NCBI RefSeq assembly: GCF_000023065.1
Contig: NC_012691.1
Coordinates: 1,098,501-1,162,500, forward strand
Length of the DNA: 64,000 nt
Origin: Tolumonas auensis DSM 9187
Lineage (GTDB): Bacteria > Pseudomonadota > Gammaproteobacteria > Enterobacterales > Aeromonadaceae
Direction of reading: 5' to 3'
Shown piece after piece: positions 29,161 to 39,019 of this stretch; the first letter of the stretch is position 1, and the number at the start of each line of letters is the position of its first letter. The position numbers and the translations under genes are program-made. Under the pieces are notes generated by a model. The model did not search any database. It was not told where the DNA came from and saw only the letters and a list, made by a program, of their open reading frames with translations.

Positions 29161-30741
29161 TTAATACATTTTGTATTTGCGGATGAAGTAAGTCGGGGTG
29201 CAGCTCCACGCGTGGCAGTAGCTGTTAATCAAACTGTTGCCATACGGTGAGAAATTTTTGTTTTTCGGATCATAGGCTTCCCAGAAGGTATCGGCGCCAT
29301 CTTCGATCATTTCTCCCCAGTACTCTTTCATCACTTGTCGTGCGACATCACGCTCGTCCACCATGATGAGTGCGTCGATTAAATGGTGATACATATAGGG
29401 CGTCACCGGGCCGATGGCGGGGCGTTCGGTTAACAACATATCGATGAGCTGGCTTGATTTTTCGATGTCGAACACCTCAGCCAGGACCATCCAGACCTGA
29501 CTGGCCCATGACACCTGACGTTCCGCGCCACTGACAAAGAATTGCTGTTTCTCGTCCCACAGATATTCCACCGCGGCTTTTTTCATCTGTTTGATTTTGT
29601 TGTCGAGGAAAGCGGCCCGTTTTTCATCATCGACCGCACGGGCTAATCCCAACGCCCGTTTCATGGCATAAATCAGAATGGCATGCGCGGCGGCCTGTTT
29701 ATTCAGATCTTTATGCCAGTCAATAAAGGCCCACCAAGCCCCGCTGGTGTCATCCATCACCAGATGATTTTCATTAACCCGTTCCAGCGCCAGTTCGATC
29801 TGACGATAGGCGGTTGGCCATAATTCCTTGGCTGTTTCCAGATCTTCCGTGGCCACAAAATAGTCGTAGAGAGTGACTGGAAAAAACGAGGAGTAATCGA
29901 ACAGATAGGTGTCGTCAGGAATGAGATTGGGTGCGACAAACACGTTGGAGGAGACCTGCCCGTTTTCATCTGTCACGGCGGCGAACAGATATAAACAGCG
30001 TTTGACCAGATCGTAATTTTTGAAGGTTTCATAGTTCGCCAAGGCTTGCAGCCGCAGATCACCTAACCATAAACGGCGATCGCGTTTCGGGCCATCTTCA
30101 AAAATATCCTGCATACAATCTTGCAAGGTTTTGATGCTGATACGATCCATTTCTGCCAGCAGTGGATCAGCCGTCGTGATTGGGCTGAGTTTTCTAGTGT
30201 CAGCAGAGGTCACGGTTTCGCAGTAAATTTCATCAAACGCGACGGCGTATTTCGGCGAGGCATCTAACACTTCAATTTTCAGATAACGGAAGCTGTAACG
30301 ACGTGGCATCTGTAAGACATGCGGCAGCACATCGATGTGCATGGTTTCCTGCTGCAACCAGGAACTGCTGACCCAGCCGTCATAGGTGGCAAAATCTTCA
30401 CCCATCTCAATCGGCATTTCGCCGAAGGTTAAACGCAGATGCAGCGGCGCATCTGGCGGGCTGCCGACCGGACGAATCTTCATCACCAGATAACCCACCT
30501 GATGATCACCAAAATCCACAATCAGCGATTCGCCTTTGCCATAGGCTTTATCATCCAGACTGTCGATATCAGCAACTTTTTTGCACTTCCAGCCATGCAC
30601 GGCATTCGGATCAGTTTGAACGGTCACTAAACCTGTCGGTTCTTCTTTTTTTACGATGAGTTTTTTCTTCAGACCTTCAGCCTTCATGACAAAAGCATGA
30701 TTGGTCATATAAAAATGATTTTCTTTCTTTTGAATTTCCAT
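29161..30741 (-). CDS. Alpha-L-rhamnosidase, GH78 family, cytoplasmic
   Basis: 526-aa hydrolase releasing L-rhamnose from rhamnosides. The N-terminal beta-sandwich (about 60-190) has DFGDHQVGYLVM and FRYLKIEV; the (alpha/alpha)6 barrel starts near residue 200 with DCMQDIFEDGPKRDRRLWLG, the GH78 Asp/Glu-rich catalytic region. ATG 30741 has AGG 7 nt upstream; the TTG at 30762 has no such site. No signal peptide is seen, so rhamnosides must be imported first, presumably by the GPH transporter encoded just upstream. Shorter than many GH78 enzymes, which carry extra beta domains. Confidence 0.82.
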   Translation of the reverse strand: MEIQKKENHFYMTNHAFVMKAEGLKKKLIVKKEEPTGLVTVQTDPNAVHGWKCKKVADIDSLDDKAYGKGESLIVDFGDHQVGYLVMKIRPVGSPPDAPLHLRLTFGEMPIEMGEDFATYDGWVSSSWLQQETMHIDVLPHVLQMPRRYSFRYLKIEVLDASPKYAVAFDEIYCETVTSADTRKLSPITTADPLLAEMDRISIKTLQDCMQDIFEDGPKRDRRLWLGDLRLQALANYETFKNYDLVKRCLYLFAAVTDENGQVSSNVFVAPNLIPDDTYLFDYSSFFPVTLYDYFVATEDLETAKELWPTAYRQIELALERVNENHLVMDDTSGAWWAFIDWHKDLNKQAAAHAILIYAMKRALGLARAVDDEKRAAFLDNKIKQMKKAAVEYLWDEKQQFFVSGAERQVSWASQVWMVLAEVFDIEKSSQLIDMLLTERPAIGPVTPYMYHHLIDALIMVDERDVARQVMKEYWGEMIEDGADTFWEAYDPKNKNFSPYGNSLINSYCHAWSCTPTYFIRKYKMY

Positions 30742-30780
30742 GTGAAAACCTATCGATATCAATTCAAATTTAAAATAAAG

Positions 30781-30799
30781 GGGGAGGCCAGGCCTCCCC
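30781..30799 (-). terminator. GC-rich hairpin between transporter and rhamnosidase
   Basis: GGGGAGGCC / GGCCTCCCC around a single A. On the minus strand it is followed by CTTTATTTTAAATT. It probably attenuates or stabilises the transporter mRNA more than it fully separates the two genes. Confidence 0.6.
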
Positions 30800-30805
30800 G
30801 TTTTA

Positions 30806-32206
30806 TCAGGCTAAAGACTCAGATACTGGTGCTGGCGTTGCAGCAGACTCAGCTGCTCTTTTCTTAGCCGCCGCGGCGTTGCGTTGATCTAATTCAGCGC
30901 GAATTTGAGGGAAGATATAATCAAGTTTGTACATGGTTTTCATGATGAACATGGACAGTATGATCAAGCCAATCGGAATGATGAAGTAGCACATTTTGAT
31001 AGCTTCTAACGCTTCAGGCGTCTGTTGCTGATCAGGCACATAACCACCTGCTGACAGCAGATAACCTGCGGCGGCACCAGCACCGGCGAAGGCGATTTTG
31101 CCGATGAAGCCGTTGACTGCGGATAGCAGACCAGCAGCATTGATACCGGATTTCCATTCACCAAAGTCAATCGGATCAGCTTGCATAGAGAAGTAGATAC
31201 TTGTACGCAGTCCCATGCCCAGACCCAGAATAATGGCTCCGCTAATCAGGCCGACAGTGCTGTTTCCTACCAGCAACATCATGACAGTGCCGCCCAGAAC
31301 AATGGTACTTGCAAGCATGAATACATTGATTTTCTTCATGCGTTTGGAAAAGAACGGTGTCGACAAGGTACCAATCATCGGAACAAAGGCACCGATACCG
31401 GCAATAACACTGACGAGTTCAGGTCTGGCCAGGTTATAGGTTACGTAGTAAATCAGTGCGCCACCCTGGAAGAACACCGCACCCCACATAACAACAATAT
31501 TCAGTGCAAACACAAACCATGGTGTGTTGCCTTGCAGCGCTTTAAATGCGGTCAGGAAACCAATTTTTTCCTGCTGGACAAGCACTTTTTCTTCTACGTT
31601 TTTGAAGGTGAACAGGAACAGTAATGTAGCAACTACAGCCCAGATAGACATGGTCAAGAAATAGCCATGTGCTTTGTCACCACCACCCAGCTTATCAATC
31701 ATTGGCATAGCCACAACGCTGATCGCTGTCGCACCAAGGAAGGAGAAAACCATGCGGGTTGTAGCCAGTACGGTGCGTTCATGCGCATCACTGGTTAACG
31801 CAGGCAAGATAGAGGCGAGTGGAATATTAACCACGGTATAAAGTAATGAAAGGCCCAGATAAGTGGTATATGCCCAGATCAACTTACCGGTTGGTCCGAA
31901 ATCAGGAACATAGAAAGTTAATACGGCAAAAATGCCGAATGGTATGGCTCCCCAAAGGAAGTAAGGACGTGATTTACCCCATTTGGTATTGGTGTTGTCG
32001 ATCAGTATCCCCATCAGAACGTCAGCGACGCCATCCACTAAACGAGTAACCAGGAACATTATCCCAACGTATGTTGCTGGTAATCCCATTACGTCGGTGT
32101 AAAAAAACATCAGGTATAGCGTGATCATCTGCCATACCAGGTTACATGCAGTATCGGCTACACCATACCCGATACGCTGTTTCCAGAGACCTGTTGTTGC
32201 TGTCAT
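30806..32206 (-). CDS. GPH-family glycoside/sugar:cation symporter
   Basis: 466-aa inner-membrane transporter, about 12 hydrophobic segments. The GPH hallmarks are present: a TRLVDGVADVLMGILIDNTNTKWGKSRPYFLWG region in the first half (cation-site Asp residues and the RWGxxRP-like loop). A short C-terminal tail is rich in Ala, Lys and Glu. It lies upstream of the cytoplasmic rhamnosidase and behind a rhamnose-locus dyad. It most likely imports a rhamnose-containing glycoside, for instance a rhamnosyl-glucose; this is inference from context. Confidence 0.88.
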   Translation of the reverse strand: MTATTGLWKQRIGYGVADTACNLVWQMITLYLMFFYTDVMGLPATYVGIMFLVTRLVDGVADVLMGILIDNTNTKWGKSRPYFLWGAIPFGIFAVLTFYVPDFGPTGKLIWAYTTYLGLSLLYTVVNIPLASILPALTSDAHERTVLATTRMVFSFLGATAISVVAMPMIDKLGGGDKAHGYFLTMSIWAVVATLLFLFTFKNVEEKVLVQQEKIGFLTAFKALQGNTPWFVFALNIVVMWGAVFFQGGALIYYVTYNLARPELVSVIAGIGAFVPMIGTLSTPFFSKRMKKINVFMLASTIVLGGTVMMLLVGNSTVGLISGAIILGLGMGLRTSIYFSMQADPIDFGEWKSGINAAGLLSAVNGFIGKIAFAGAGAAAGYLLSAGGYVPDQQQTPEALEAIKMCYFIIPIGLIILSMFIMKTMYKLDYIFPQIRAELDQRNAAAAKKRAAESAATPAPVSESLA

Positions 32207-32322
32207 AGATATTCCTTTGATTAGATTTTTGCAGTCCTCAGAATGACTCCTGACTGAACTGACCTGATGGTTCAGTTGGTGTAAATAATAGGAGGAATAT
32301 ATTCATCAGACTTTCGTCTCTA

Positions 32323-32347
32323 TGCCATGGTCATGGCCTGACTGGCG
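32323..32347. promoter_or_regulatory. Rhamnose-locus dyad upstream of the GPH transporter
   Basis: TGCCA, 15 bp, TGGCG; 117 bp before the transporter start. It overlaps a second palindrome, GCCATG-GT-CATGGC (32324-32337). Confidence 0.5.
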
Positions 32348-32416
32348 TTTTCAGGGAGATCGGAAAGCAGCAGATCACAAATATGAAAACAGACTCATTT
32401 TTGAATATTATGTTGG

Positions 32417-33250
32417 TTATGCCGAATGAGAATAATTGGTTCGTTCGGTGCTCGGCGTGATACCAAATACGCTTTTATAGGCAGTGGCAAAATGGTTGCT
32501 GTTTGAAAACCCGCAATCAAAAGCAATATTGGTAATGGATATATCCGTTTCTCTGATCTTTTTCCGGGCGGAAATTAAACGCAGTCGTTTCAGGTAATTA
32601 TCCGGCGTCATTCCTGTCTTTTCTTTTAAATGACGAAATAGTGTTCTTAACGGAACCCCGAATTGTTCAGACAAGTCGTGCCAGTTAATATCTGAAAAGC
32701 AATCAGTCTGAACGTATTTCAATATCTTGTTGATTTTATGTTCGGTATTGTCACTGTCGGTGTGTTTATATTCAAGAATCAGTGTGATCAGCTGCAGAAA
32801 CAGAGCTTCCTGTTCCAGTTTGTTTCCACCGGCATCATGATTTTTGCTTTTATGATCAAACAGATGTCTGGCTATCTCTGTTGCTTTCGACAACCCGGCA
32901 GAGTCAAGCCAGGCATACTCATCCAGCGAATCGGACGTGAGTTTGCGTAATAAAGGCTCGATGTTTTTTATGAAAAAGAAATCAGCATCCGGATTAATCA
33001 GGATATTGATGAGTTTGAGTGTGCCCAGTTCGTCGTAAAAATGATATTCATTGTTTTTAACGTAGAAGACATCACCTGTTTTTATAAAAAGAGGTTGTCC
33101 GTTAATAACATGCAGACCATGCCCGCTTTTTACGATCACAAGCTCATCAAACTCATGACAATGTTCTTTATTATTGTCTTCCGGATCACTTGAATAAATA
33201 GCGAGCTTATCAGTGATGGCATGGAAATAAGTTTGTGTCTCTAAGCGCAT
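32417..33250 (-). CDS. AraC-family regulator, RhaR/RhaS-like
   Basis: 277-aa activator. An N-terminal cupin-type sensor (HCHEFDELVIVKSGHGLHVINGQP) resembles RhaS and RhaR of E. coli, and the C-terminal pair of helix-turn-helix units (about 175-270) ends with DCGFSNSNHFATAYKSVFG. It lies directly upstream of the transporter and rhamnosidase genes on the same strand. It may respond to rhamnose or to a rhamnoside; the second such protein at 38088 is closer to RhaS. Its DNA is AT-rich compared with the neighbouring rha genes. Confidence 0.85.
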   Translation of the reverse strand: MRLETQTYFHAITDKLAIYSSDPEDNNKEHCHEFDELVIVKSGHGLHVINGQPLFIKTGDVFYVKNNEYHFYDELGTLKLINILINPDADFFFIKNIEPLLRKLTSDSLDEYAWLDSAGLSKATEIARHLFDHKSKNHDAGGNKLEQEALFLQLITLILEYKHTDSDNTEHKINKILKYVQTDCFSDINWHDLSEQFGVPLRTLFRHLKEKTGMTPDNYLKRLRLISARKKIRETDISITNIAFDCGFSNSNHFATAYKSVFGITPSTERTNYSHSA

Positions 33251-33358
33251 AGTACAACCTGCTCTATTTGTTTAGGCGGGATTGTAAAGCAGAATCAGAT
33301 ATACGTTGTATATTTGCGTACGGTTTTGTGATCAGGCGCATTGACAGGTTAGTGTTTC

Positions 33359-33443
33359 TGCCAGATTAAAAAAACAGTGGCAGTATCAAAATAGCGTATA
33401 TAAACAAACAGCGTATTATATAAACCATCTTGTAACTGCCACT
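33359..33443. promoter_or_regulatory. Overlapping TGCCA/TGGCA dyads between rhaM and the AraC gene
   Basis: TGCCA-N14-TGGCA (33359-33382) is one base shorter in spacing than the other rha dyads. Overlapping it, AGTGGCAGT (33376-33384) pairs perfectly with ACTGCCACT (33435-33443). Read on the minus strand, the second arm of that pair is followed by GTTTTTTTAAT, so the region may also end the rhaTM transcript through a long-loop hairpin. Confidence 0.45.
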
Positions 33444-33463
33444 ATCAGGGATAAGCTGAAAAA

Positions 33464-33778
33464 CTATGCCAGATAAAACACCGATGTTAATTCGAGACTA
33501 ACCGGGCTGTTATCCGGATTGGACGGCATAATATCTTTCATATATGCCCACCATTCCTTGCAGATTTCAGTGTCTGCGACCGCATTCCAGCGCTCTTCGC
33601 TCTCGATTTCAACATAAGCAAATAACTGACTTGTTTCCGGATTCAGGAAAATATTGTAGTTATGCGCTCCGTGTTTTTTCAGTGTGTCTGCCAGCTCAGG
33701 CCAGATCTCGTCATGACGGCGTTTGTATTCGGCATGGGCTTCCGGTTTCACTGACATTAAAAATGCTTTACGGATCAT
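33464..33778 (-). CDS. rhaM: L-rhamnose mutarotase
   Basis: 104-aa enzyme interconverting alpha and beta anomers of L-rhamnose so that the isomerase gets its preferred form. Matches E. coli RhaM in length and sequence (ending in the [16 protein letters not shown] region). Follows rhaT by 15 bp in the same orientation. Confidence 0.95.
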   Translation of the reverse strand: MIRKAFLMSVKPEAHAEYKRRHDEIWPELADTLKKHGAHNYNIFLNPETSQLFAYVEIESEERWNAVADTEICKEWWAYMKDIMPSNPDNSPVSLELTSVFYLA

Positions 33779-33793
33779 GAGTCGCTCCTTTTA

Positions 33794-34828
33794 TCAGGCG
33801 TTTGCCATACCCAGGCCAACCAGGTTAGCTGCACCAACGATAACCAGCATACCAATACACAGAATGCGCACCGGACGGGAACCAACACCTTTCCATTCAG
33901 CCAGCAGCAGACCGACAACACCACCGCACAGTACATAACCACTCATATGCAGCATCCAGTTTGCAAAAGACAGATGCTCAGGAATGCTGGCTTCGCCCCA
34001 TGCATAGAAGAAGAACTGCAGATACCACATGATACCGCCCAGTGCTGCCAATGAACCATTGATCAACAGGCCAGTCATCGGTTGTGATAAGTCATTCCGA
34101 ATTGACAGATCTGGTTTTATGGCCAGACGGATAAAGCAGTAGCTTAAGTTAACCAGCGCACCGCCACCCATGATAATGCCGTAGCTTGGCAACATGGCAT
34201 ACAGTGGATTAATACCCAGAGCCAGAGAGGCGTCTTTAATCGGTGTGGCCGCTTCCAGACCAAAGGCAAAACCGGCTGAGAAAATGCCGCACATTACTGC
34301 GAGGAACAGACCCTTTTTCAGGTTAAATTCTTGCGCTGTGGTGCCTAAGGCAATTTCTTTCTGATGTCCGGCATAGGTCACAATCGCGATGCCAGCCAGT
34401 GCGACTAAAATACCGCCCATGGTGATCTGGCCGCTGGTGGTAGTGATCAGTGTACCGAATGTGCCGTTAATGATTGGTGGCATCAGCGTGCCTACGACTA
34501 GCGTAACCCCGATGGCAATACCAATCCCCAGCGACATACCGAGATAACGCATGGTCAGACCGTAGTTAACGTTACCGACCCCCCACATGGCACCGAACAG
34601 AAACATGCCCCAGAAGGCTTTGCTATCGACCACGCTATAAAATGAGGCAAAGTCATCAATCAGAAATGAGGTGACGACCCAGGGTAATAAGATCCAGGAG
34701 AACAGACCCGCGAATGCCCAGGTGGTTTCCCATGACCAGCTTTTTACTTTACTGATCGGCGCATAGAAAGAGGCGGCGGATGCGGCACCGACAATATGCC
34801 AACCGATACCAGAGATAATTGCAGACAT
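33794..34828 (-). CDS. rhaT: L-rhamnose-proton symporter
   Basis: 344-aa inner-membrane symporter with about ten hydrophobic segments, clearly Rha[37 protein letters not shown] at the N terminus and [21 protein letters not shown] in the middle. It imports free L-rhamnose, which complements rhamnoside uptake by the GPH transporter. Transcribed with rhaM, about 210 bp downstream of rhaA. Confidence 0.96.
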   Translation of the reverse strand: MSAIISGIGWHIVGAASAASFYAPISKVKSWSWETTWAFAGLFSWILLPWVVTSFLIDDFASFYSVVDSKAFWGMFLFGAMWGVGNVNYGLTMRYLGMSLGIGIAIGVTLVVGTLMPPIINGTFGTLITTTSGQITMGGILVALAGIAIVTYAGHQKEIALGTTAQEFNLKKGLFLAVMCGIFSAGFAFGLEAATPIKDASLALGINPLYAMLPSYGIIMGGGALVNLSYCFIRLAIKPDLSIRNDLSQPMTGLLINGSLAALGGIMWYLQFFFYAWGEASIPEHLSFANWMLHMSGYVLCGGVVGLLLAEWKGVGSRPVRILCIGMLVIVGAANLVGLGMANA

Positions 34829-34862
34829 AATTATATTTCCTTCGTGTGTGCTGTTTTATTTA

Positions 34863-34891
34863 CCTCGTGATCGTGTTGTTGTATCACGAGG
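34863..34891. terminator. Hairpin between rhaA and rhaT
   Basis: Perfect 9-bp stem CCTCGTGAT / ATCACGAGG with an 11-nt loop. On the minus strand it is followed by TAAATAAAAC with no T-run, so it may be an RNA-processing or stability hairpin in a rhaBATM transcript and not a strong terminator. Confidence 0.5.
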
Positions 34892-35040
34892 TTTCCTTTA
34901 CTGCGGCGAACTAATCCATCGCGGGTGAAGTTACTGTGACCTCATACCGCAGAGTGTCAGTAATGAGTCCGCACCTTCCGGAAAAACCATCAGCCGAACT
35001 GTTGATTCTTCCCACAAGCTGCGGCTCACCACTGCCTGAA

Positions 35041-36300
35041 TTATTTCCGGGTTGCTAATACTTCGGTTTCATAGTTTTTAACGGTTGCCAGCCAGTCAGC
35101 ACCGACAGCAACACCATTGCGGGCACAAACGTAATCCCACACGGCCTGCCATGGCATGCTCTTGGTTTCTTCCATCAGTGCCAGACGGCTGGAGAAATCC
35201 CATTTCGCTTCGGCATCACGCAGTGCCTGAGTTGGTTCCAGCAGGGCACGCAGCAGCGCTTTTTTCATGTTGCGGGTACCGATCACCCAGGCTGCAATGC
35301 GGTTGATGGAGGCATCAAAGAAGTCCAGACCGATATGCACGCGATCCAGCAGGTCATTGCGGATGATTTCAGTCGCAATAGCCTGAGTTTCGTCATCCAG
35401 CAGCACCACGTGGTCGCTGTCCCAGCGAACCGGACGGCTTACGTGCAGCAGCAGGTGTTTGACATACAGAGAAGCCGCAGAGATCTTGTCGCTGATCACT
35501 TCAGTCGGGTGGAAGTGACCGGCATCCAGACACAACGCCACGTTACGTGATGCGGCGTAGCCCATGTAGAACTCGTTAGAACCGACGGTGTAGGATTCCG
35601 CGCCGATACCGAACAGTTTGCTTTCTACGGCATCAATGTGATGCGCTTCGTCGAATTTCTCGCTGATCACTTCATCCAGTGCGGCCAGCAGACGTTGGCG
35701 CGGAGCCAGACGATCAGCAGGCAAATCTTTCATGCCATCCGGGATCCAGATGTTCATGACAGAAGCAGTACCCAGTTCTTTACCGAAGTAAGCAGAGATG
35801 CGACGGCTGGCTTTGCAGTGGTCGATCCAGAACTGACGGATTTTGGCATCCGGATGTGACAGCGTCAGACCGTCAGCACTCAGCGGATGAGAGAAGCAGC
35901 TTGGGTTAAAATCCAGGCCGATGTTCATTTTTTTCGCCCATTTCACCCAGTTGGCAAAGTGCTCAGGCTGGATTTGATCACGCGCTACCGGCTGTTCAGA
36001 TTCCAGATAGATCGCATGCAGGTTCAGACGTTTGGCGCCTGGGATCAGCGTCATGGCCAGTTCCAGATCCTGACGTAATTCCTGCGCATTACGCGCTTTG
36101 CCCGGGTAGTTACCGGTCGCCTGAATGCCACCGGTCAGTGCACCAGCACTTGCTTCAAAACCAGTAACATCATCACCCTGCCAGCAATGCATGGAGACCG
36201 GGATGTTATCCAGCGCAGCAATCGCTGCATCGACATCAACACCTTGTGCGGCATATTGTTGTTTCGCCAGAGCGTAGGCAGTTTCAATATTTGGGTTCAT
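35041..36300 (-). CDS. rhaA: L-rhamnose isomerase
   Basis: 419-aa metal-dependent isomerase converting L-rhamnose to L-rhamnulose. Full-length match to the RhaA family, with metal-site regions around [10 protein letters not shown] and [11 protein letters not shown]. Its ATG overlaps the rhaB stop by 4 bp (ATGA), so translation is coupled. Many rare-position Asp and His residues of the family are intact. Confidence 0.97.
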
Positions 36301-37787
36301 GCTACTTCCTTTGTTTTTTCAGATTGTGGTGATGTTTTTTTAGCGCAGAGCTTTAAAAAACGTTGCCAGTGAACTTCGAGTTGTGGGACGGATTCCGGTG
36401 TCAGGTGCTCACCGATAAAGTTGTGTTTGATAATGGCCCGCACGGCTTTTAAATCCGGCAGCACGTTCAGACCTTTCAGTTGGTAGCCGATATTGCCCAG
36501 CGCAGACGCTTCGGTCGGACCGGTGACAATTTCACGCTGACAGATATCGGCGCACAGACGGTTGAGCAGCTGGTTTTTAGAGCCACCACCGACGATATGG
36601 ATAGTTTCAACCGGACGACCGGTAACCTCTTCCAGCTCATCAATCACGACGCGGTAATACAGCGCCAGACTGTCGAGAATGCAGCGGGCCAGTTCGCTGG
36701 GCAGAGTAGGGCAGCCCTGTCTGGTTTCTTCGCAATAAGCCTGTATCTCTTTTTGCATTGAAGGCGGATTCAGGAAGCGCTCATCATTCGGATTGATCAG
36801 AAACTGGAATGCCGGCGCGTCTTCAGCCAGCGAGGTCAGATCCGCAAAACTCAGATTGCTCAGTTCTTTCTGTAAGCCTTGTAGCAGCCACAGACCCATC
36901 ACGTTTTTCAGGATGCGGTAAGTGTGTTCCACACCACCTTCATTGGTCAGGTTGGCGGTCAGTGCTTCAACAGAAGTGACCGGGTAATGGCTTTCCATAC
37001 CAACCAGTGACCAGGTGCCGGAGCTGATATAAGCCGACTTGGAACTGTTCAGCGGTGTAGCAACAATGGCTGAACCCGTGTCATGCGTTGCTGGTGGAAT
37101 AACTTTTACGGCATGGCCGGACGGGCTGATCCATTCACCGATCACGGTGCCGGGCTGAGTAATCGGTTGCAGCCAGTTCGCTGCGACGCCGATGACTTTT
37201 TCTAATTCAGGATCCCAGTCGCAGTTTTTGGCATTCAGAAGCTGGCTGGTGCTGGCGTTGGTATATTCACAACTGAATTTACCGCACAGGCGATAATGTA
37301 AATAATCCGGGATCAGCAGTAATTTATCGACTTTCGGTAACCAGGTTGGGTTTTCATTTAAAATAGCTTTAACCTGATACAGGGTATTGAATTTCTGAAA
37401 TTGAATACCGGTTCTTTTATAAATATCAGTACGGCTTATTTCCCGCATAACCTGTTCAGGAACATTATCAGTACGGCTGTCACGGTAAGCGACAGGTAAA
37501 CCCAGCATCTTTCCTTGTTTATCTAACAGAACAAAGTCAACACCCCAGGAATCAATTCCGATAGAATCTAACTTAATACCTTCTTCATCGATCTTATTCA
37601 GACCAAATTGAATGTTTTCAAAAATTGATTCAATATCCCAGCAATCATGGCCTTCTTTTTTAGTCATGCTGTTTGGGAAGCGGTGAACTTCTTTTAATTT
37701 CACCAGACGGGAGCTTTCATTATATTTGGCTAGCATGACGCGGCCACTTGAAGCTCCCAAATCAATAGCTGCAACATTTATTGACAT
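36297..37787 (-). CDS. rhaB: Rhamnulokinase
   Basis: 496-aa FGGY-family kinase phosphorylating L-rhamnulose at position 1. Start region [18 protein letters not shown] and later [25 protein letters not shown] and [14 protein letters not shown] are the family's ATP and sugar boxes. First gene of rhaBA, divergent from rhaS. The 300-bp divergent region carries a CRP-like site and the shared rhamnose dyad. Confidence 0.97.
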
Positions 37788-37855
37788 TGTGCTGACTCCG
37801 TAAATTTCGATGTTGCAACTTTAGAGTTACGGATGTCGATTAACCTTTTTTCCTA

Positions 37856-37880
37856 TGCCAAAAATTATTAATTCATGGCA
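37856..37880. promoter_or_regulatory. Rhamnose-locus dyad upstream of rhaB
   Basis: TGCCA, 15 bp, TGGCA; with flanks the arms are 7 bp (TATGCCA / TGGCATA). It is 69 bp before the rhaB start, a typical position for an AraC-type activator near the -35 box. Confidence 0.6.
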
Positions 37881-37914
37881 TAAAAACCAAGAAACCCTGT
37901 TTGATGCATGGAAT

Positions 37915-37930
37915 TGTGATAGAGCTCATA
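37915..37930. promoter_or_regulatory. CRP-like site in the rhaB-rhaS region
   Basis: TGTGATAGAGCTCATA matches TGTGA-N6-TCACA at nine of ten positions. It lies upstream of the rhaB-side dyad, as in the E. coli rhaSR-rhaBAD region, where CRP co-activates. Confidence 0.6.
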
Positions 37931-38087
37931 TTTATTGTTTGAGAGCAGATTGAACCTGTTTTAAAGAACTTAATTCTTTTAGTGAAAACGATCACAGCAT
38001 TATCTCTGATTTGTTGACATTGGGCACTGGTACGACCAATTTAGCGCCACCATCAGATAGCTGATGTTTGTGTGTCCCGGAGCCATC

Positions 38088-38915
38088 ATGTATAAGCTGA
38101 ATCACGCCGAGTTTTTTGACAATAACAAGGTAATCAATGTATTGCCCAGATTGCCTCAGGAGCCATTTCCTGAGCATTGTCATGATTTTCATGAGCTTGT
38201 ACTGGTGAAATCAGGGTGTGGTATTCATGTCTGTGATGGCCGGGCTATTCACGTGAGTCGTGGCAGTGTTATTTATCTGAAAGATGAAGATGTGCACTGC
38301 TTTGATCATATGGATAATTTATGTCTGACGAACGTATTATTTATGCCGGATGAGTTTCATTCATCACCGCATTTAACATCATTACTGACTGAAAGTTGTC
38401 GTTCTGATTCAGGACAAATGATGGTTTGTCCGCAAATTCAGCAACAGGCTGAGTTATTGCTTACACAGATCCACGATGAAAATGATCGGCAGGATGCTTA
38501 TTCTTCATTAATGGTGGAGACTTTATTTTCCCAGTTAGCTGTTCTTTTATGGCGTGACCGTCAGCTAAATAAAAAATATCGTTCGGAAGAGCAGGATAAT
38601 CTGATAAATCTGATTAACTATATCAATGAAAACTATCAGAATGAACTTAACTGGTCTGAACTCTCTGATAGTTTTAATATTCCCCTGCGTACTCTTAATC
38701 GTAAGTTGCAGGAACATACCGGATTAACGCCGAATAATTATCTGGGACGGGTCCGGTTATGTCATGCTTCTTATTTACTAAGTCATTCACAAGATGCTGT
38801 GACGGATATCGCATTTTCATGCGGATTTAACGATAGTAATTATTTTTCGTCTAAATTCCATCAGGCTTTTAATGTGACGCCGATGCAATATCGTAAACGT
38901 TATAGAAATTCTTGA
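38088..38915 (+). CDS. rhaS: AraC-family rhamnose activator RhaS-like
   Basis: 275-aa activator. The N-terminal cupin sensor has PEHCHDFHELVLVKSGCGIHV and LCLTNVLF, both almost as in E. coli RhaS; the C-terminal HTH pair has ELSDSFNIPLRTLNRKLQEHTGLTPNNYL and FSCGFNDSNYFSSKFHQ. ATG 38088 has GGAG (38079-38082) 5 nt upstream. Divergent from rhaBA, the usual place for the regulator. It is the best candidate to bind the TGCCA-N15-TGGCM sites. Confidence 0.88.
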   Translation: MYKLNHAEFFDNNKVINVLPRLPQEPFPEHCHDFHELVLVKSGCGIHVCDGRAIHVSRGSVIYLKDEDVHCFDHMDNLCLTNVLFMPDEFHSSPHLTSLLTESCRSDSGQMMVCPQIQQQAELLLTQIHDENDRQDAYSSLMVETLFSQLAVLLWRDRQLNKKYRSEEQDNLINLINYINENYQNELNWSELSDSFNIPLRTLNRKLQEHTGLTPNNYLGRVRLCHASYLLSHSQDAVTDIAFSCGFNDSNYFSSKFHQAFNVTPMQYRKRYRNS

Positions 38916-38921
38916 GAAAAA

Positions 38922-38946
38922 TGCCAGTATTTATATTTTATTGGCA
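38922..38946. promoter_or_regulatory. Rhamnose-locus dyad upstream of the dehydrogenase
   Basis: TGCCA, 15 bp, TGGCA; 74 bp before the start at 39020 and just after the rhaS stop. Confidence 0.6.
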
Positions 38947-39019
38947 GATTAATTAAGGTTTCCTCTCATATAGACAACTAGCATGGCCCTATTAATCACA
39001 TGGATATAGGATACATGCT

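Noticed and set aside
34863-34891. Riboswitch or strong terminator upstream of rhaT
   Set aside because: A simple hairpin without a T-run or further structure; listed only as a hairpin.
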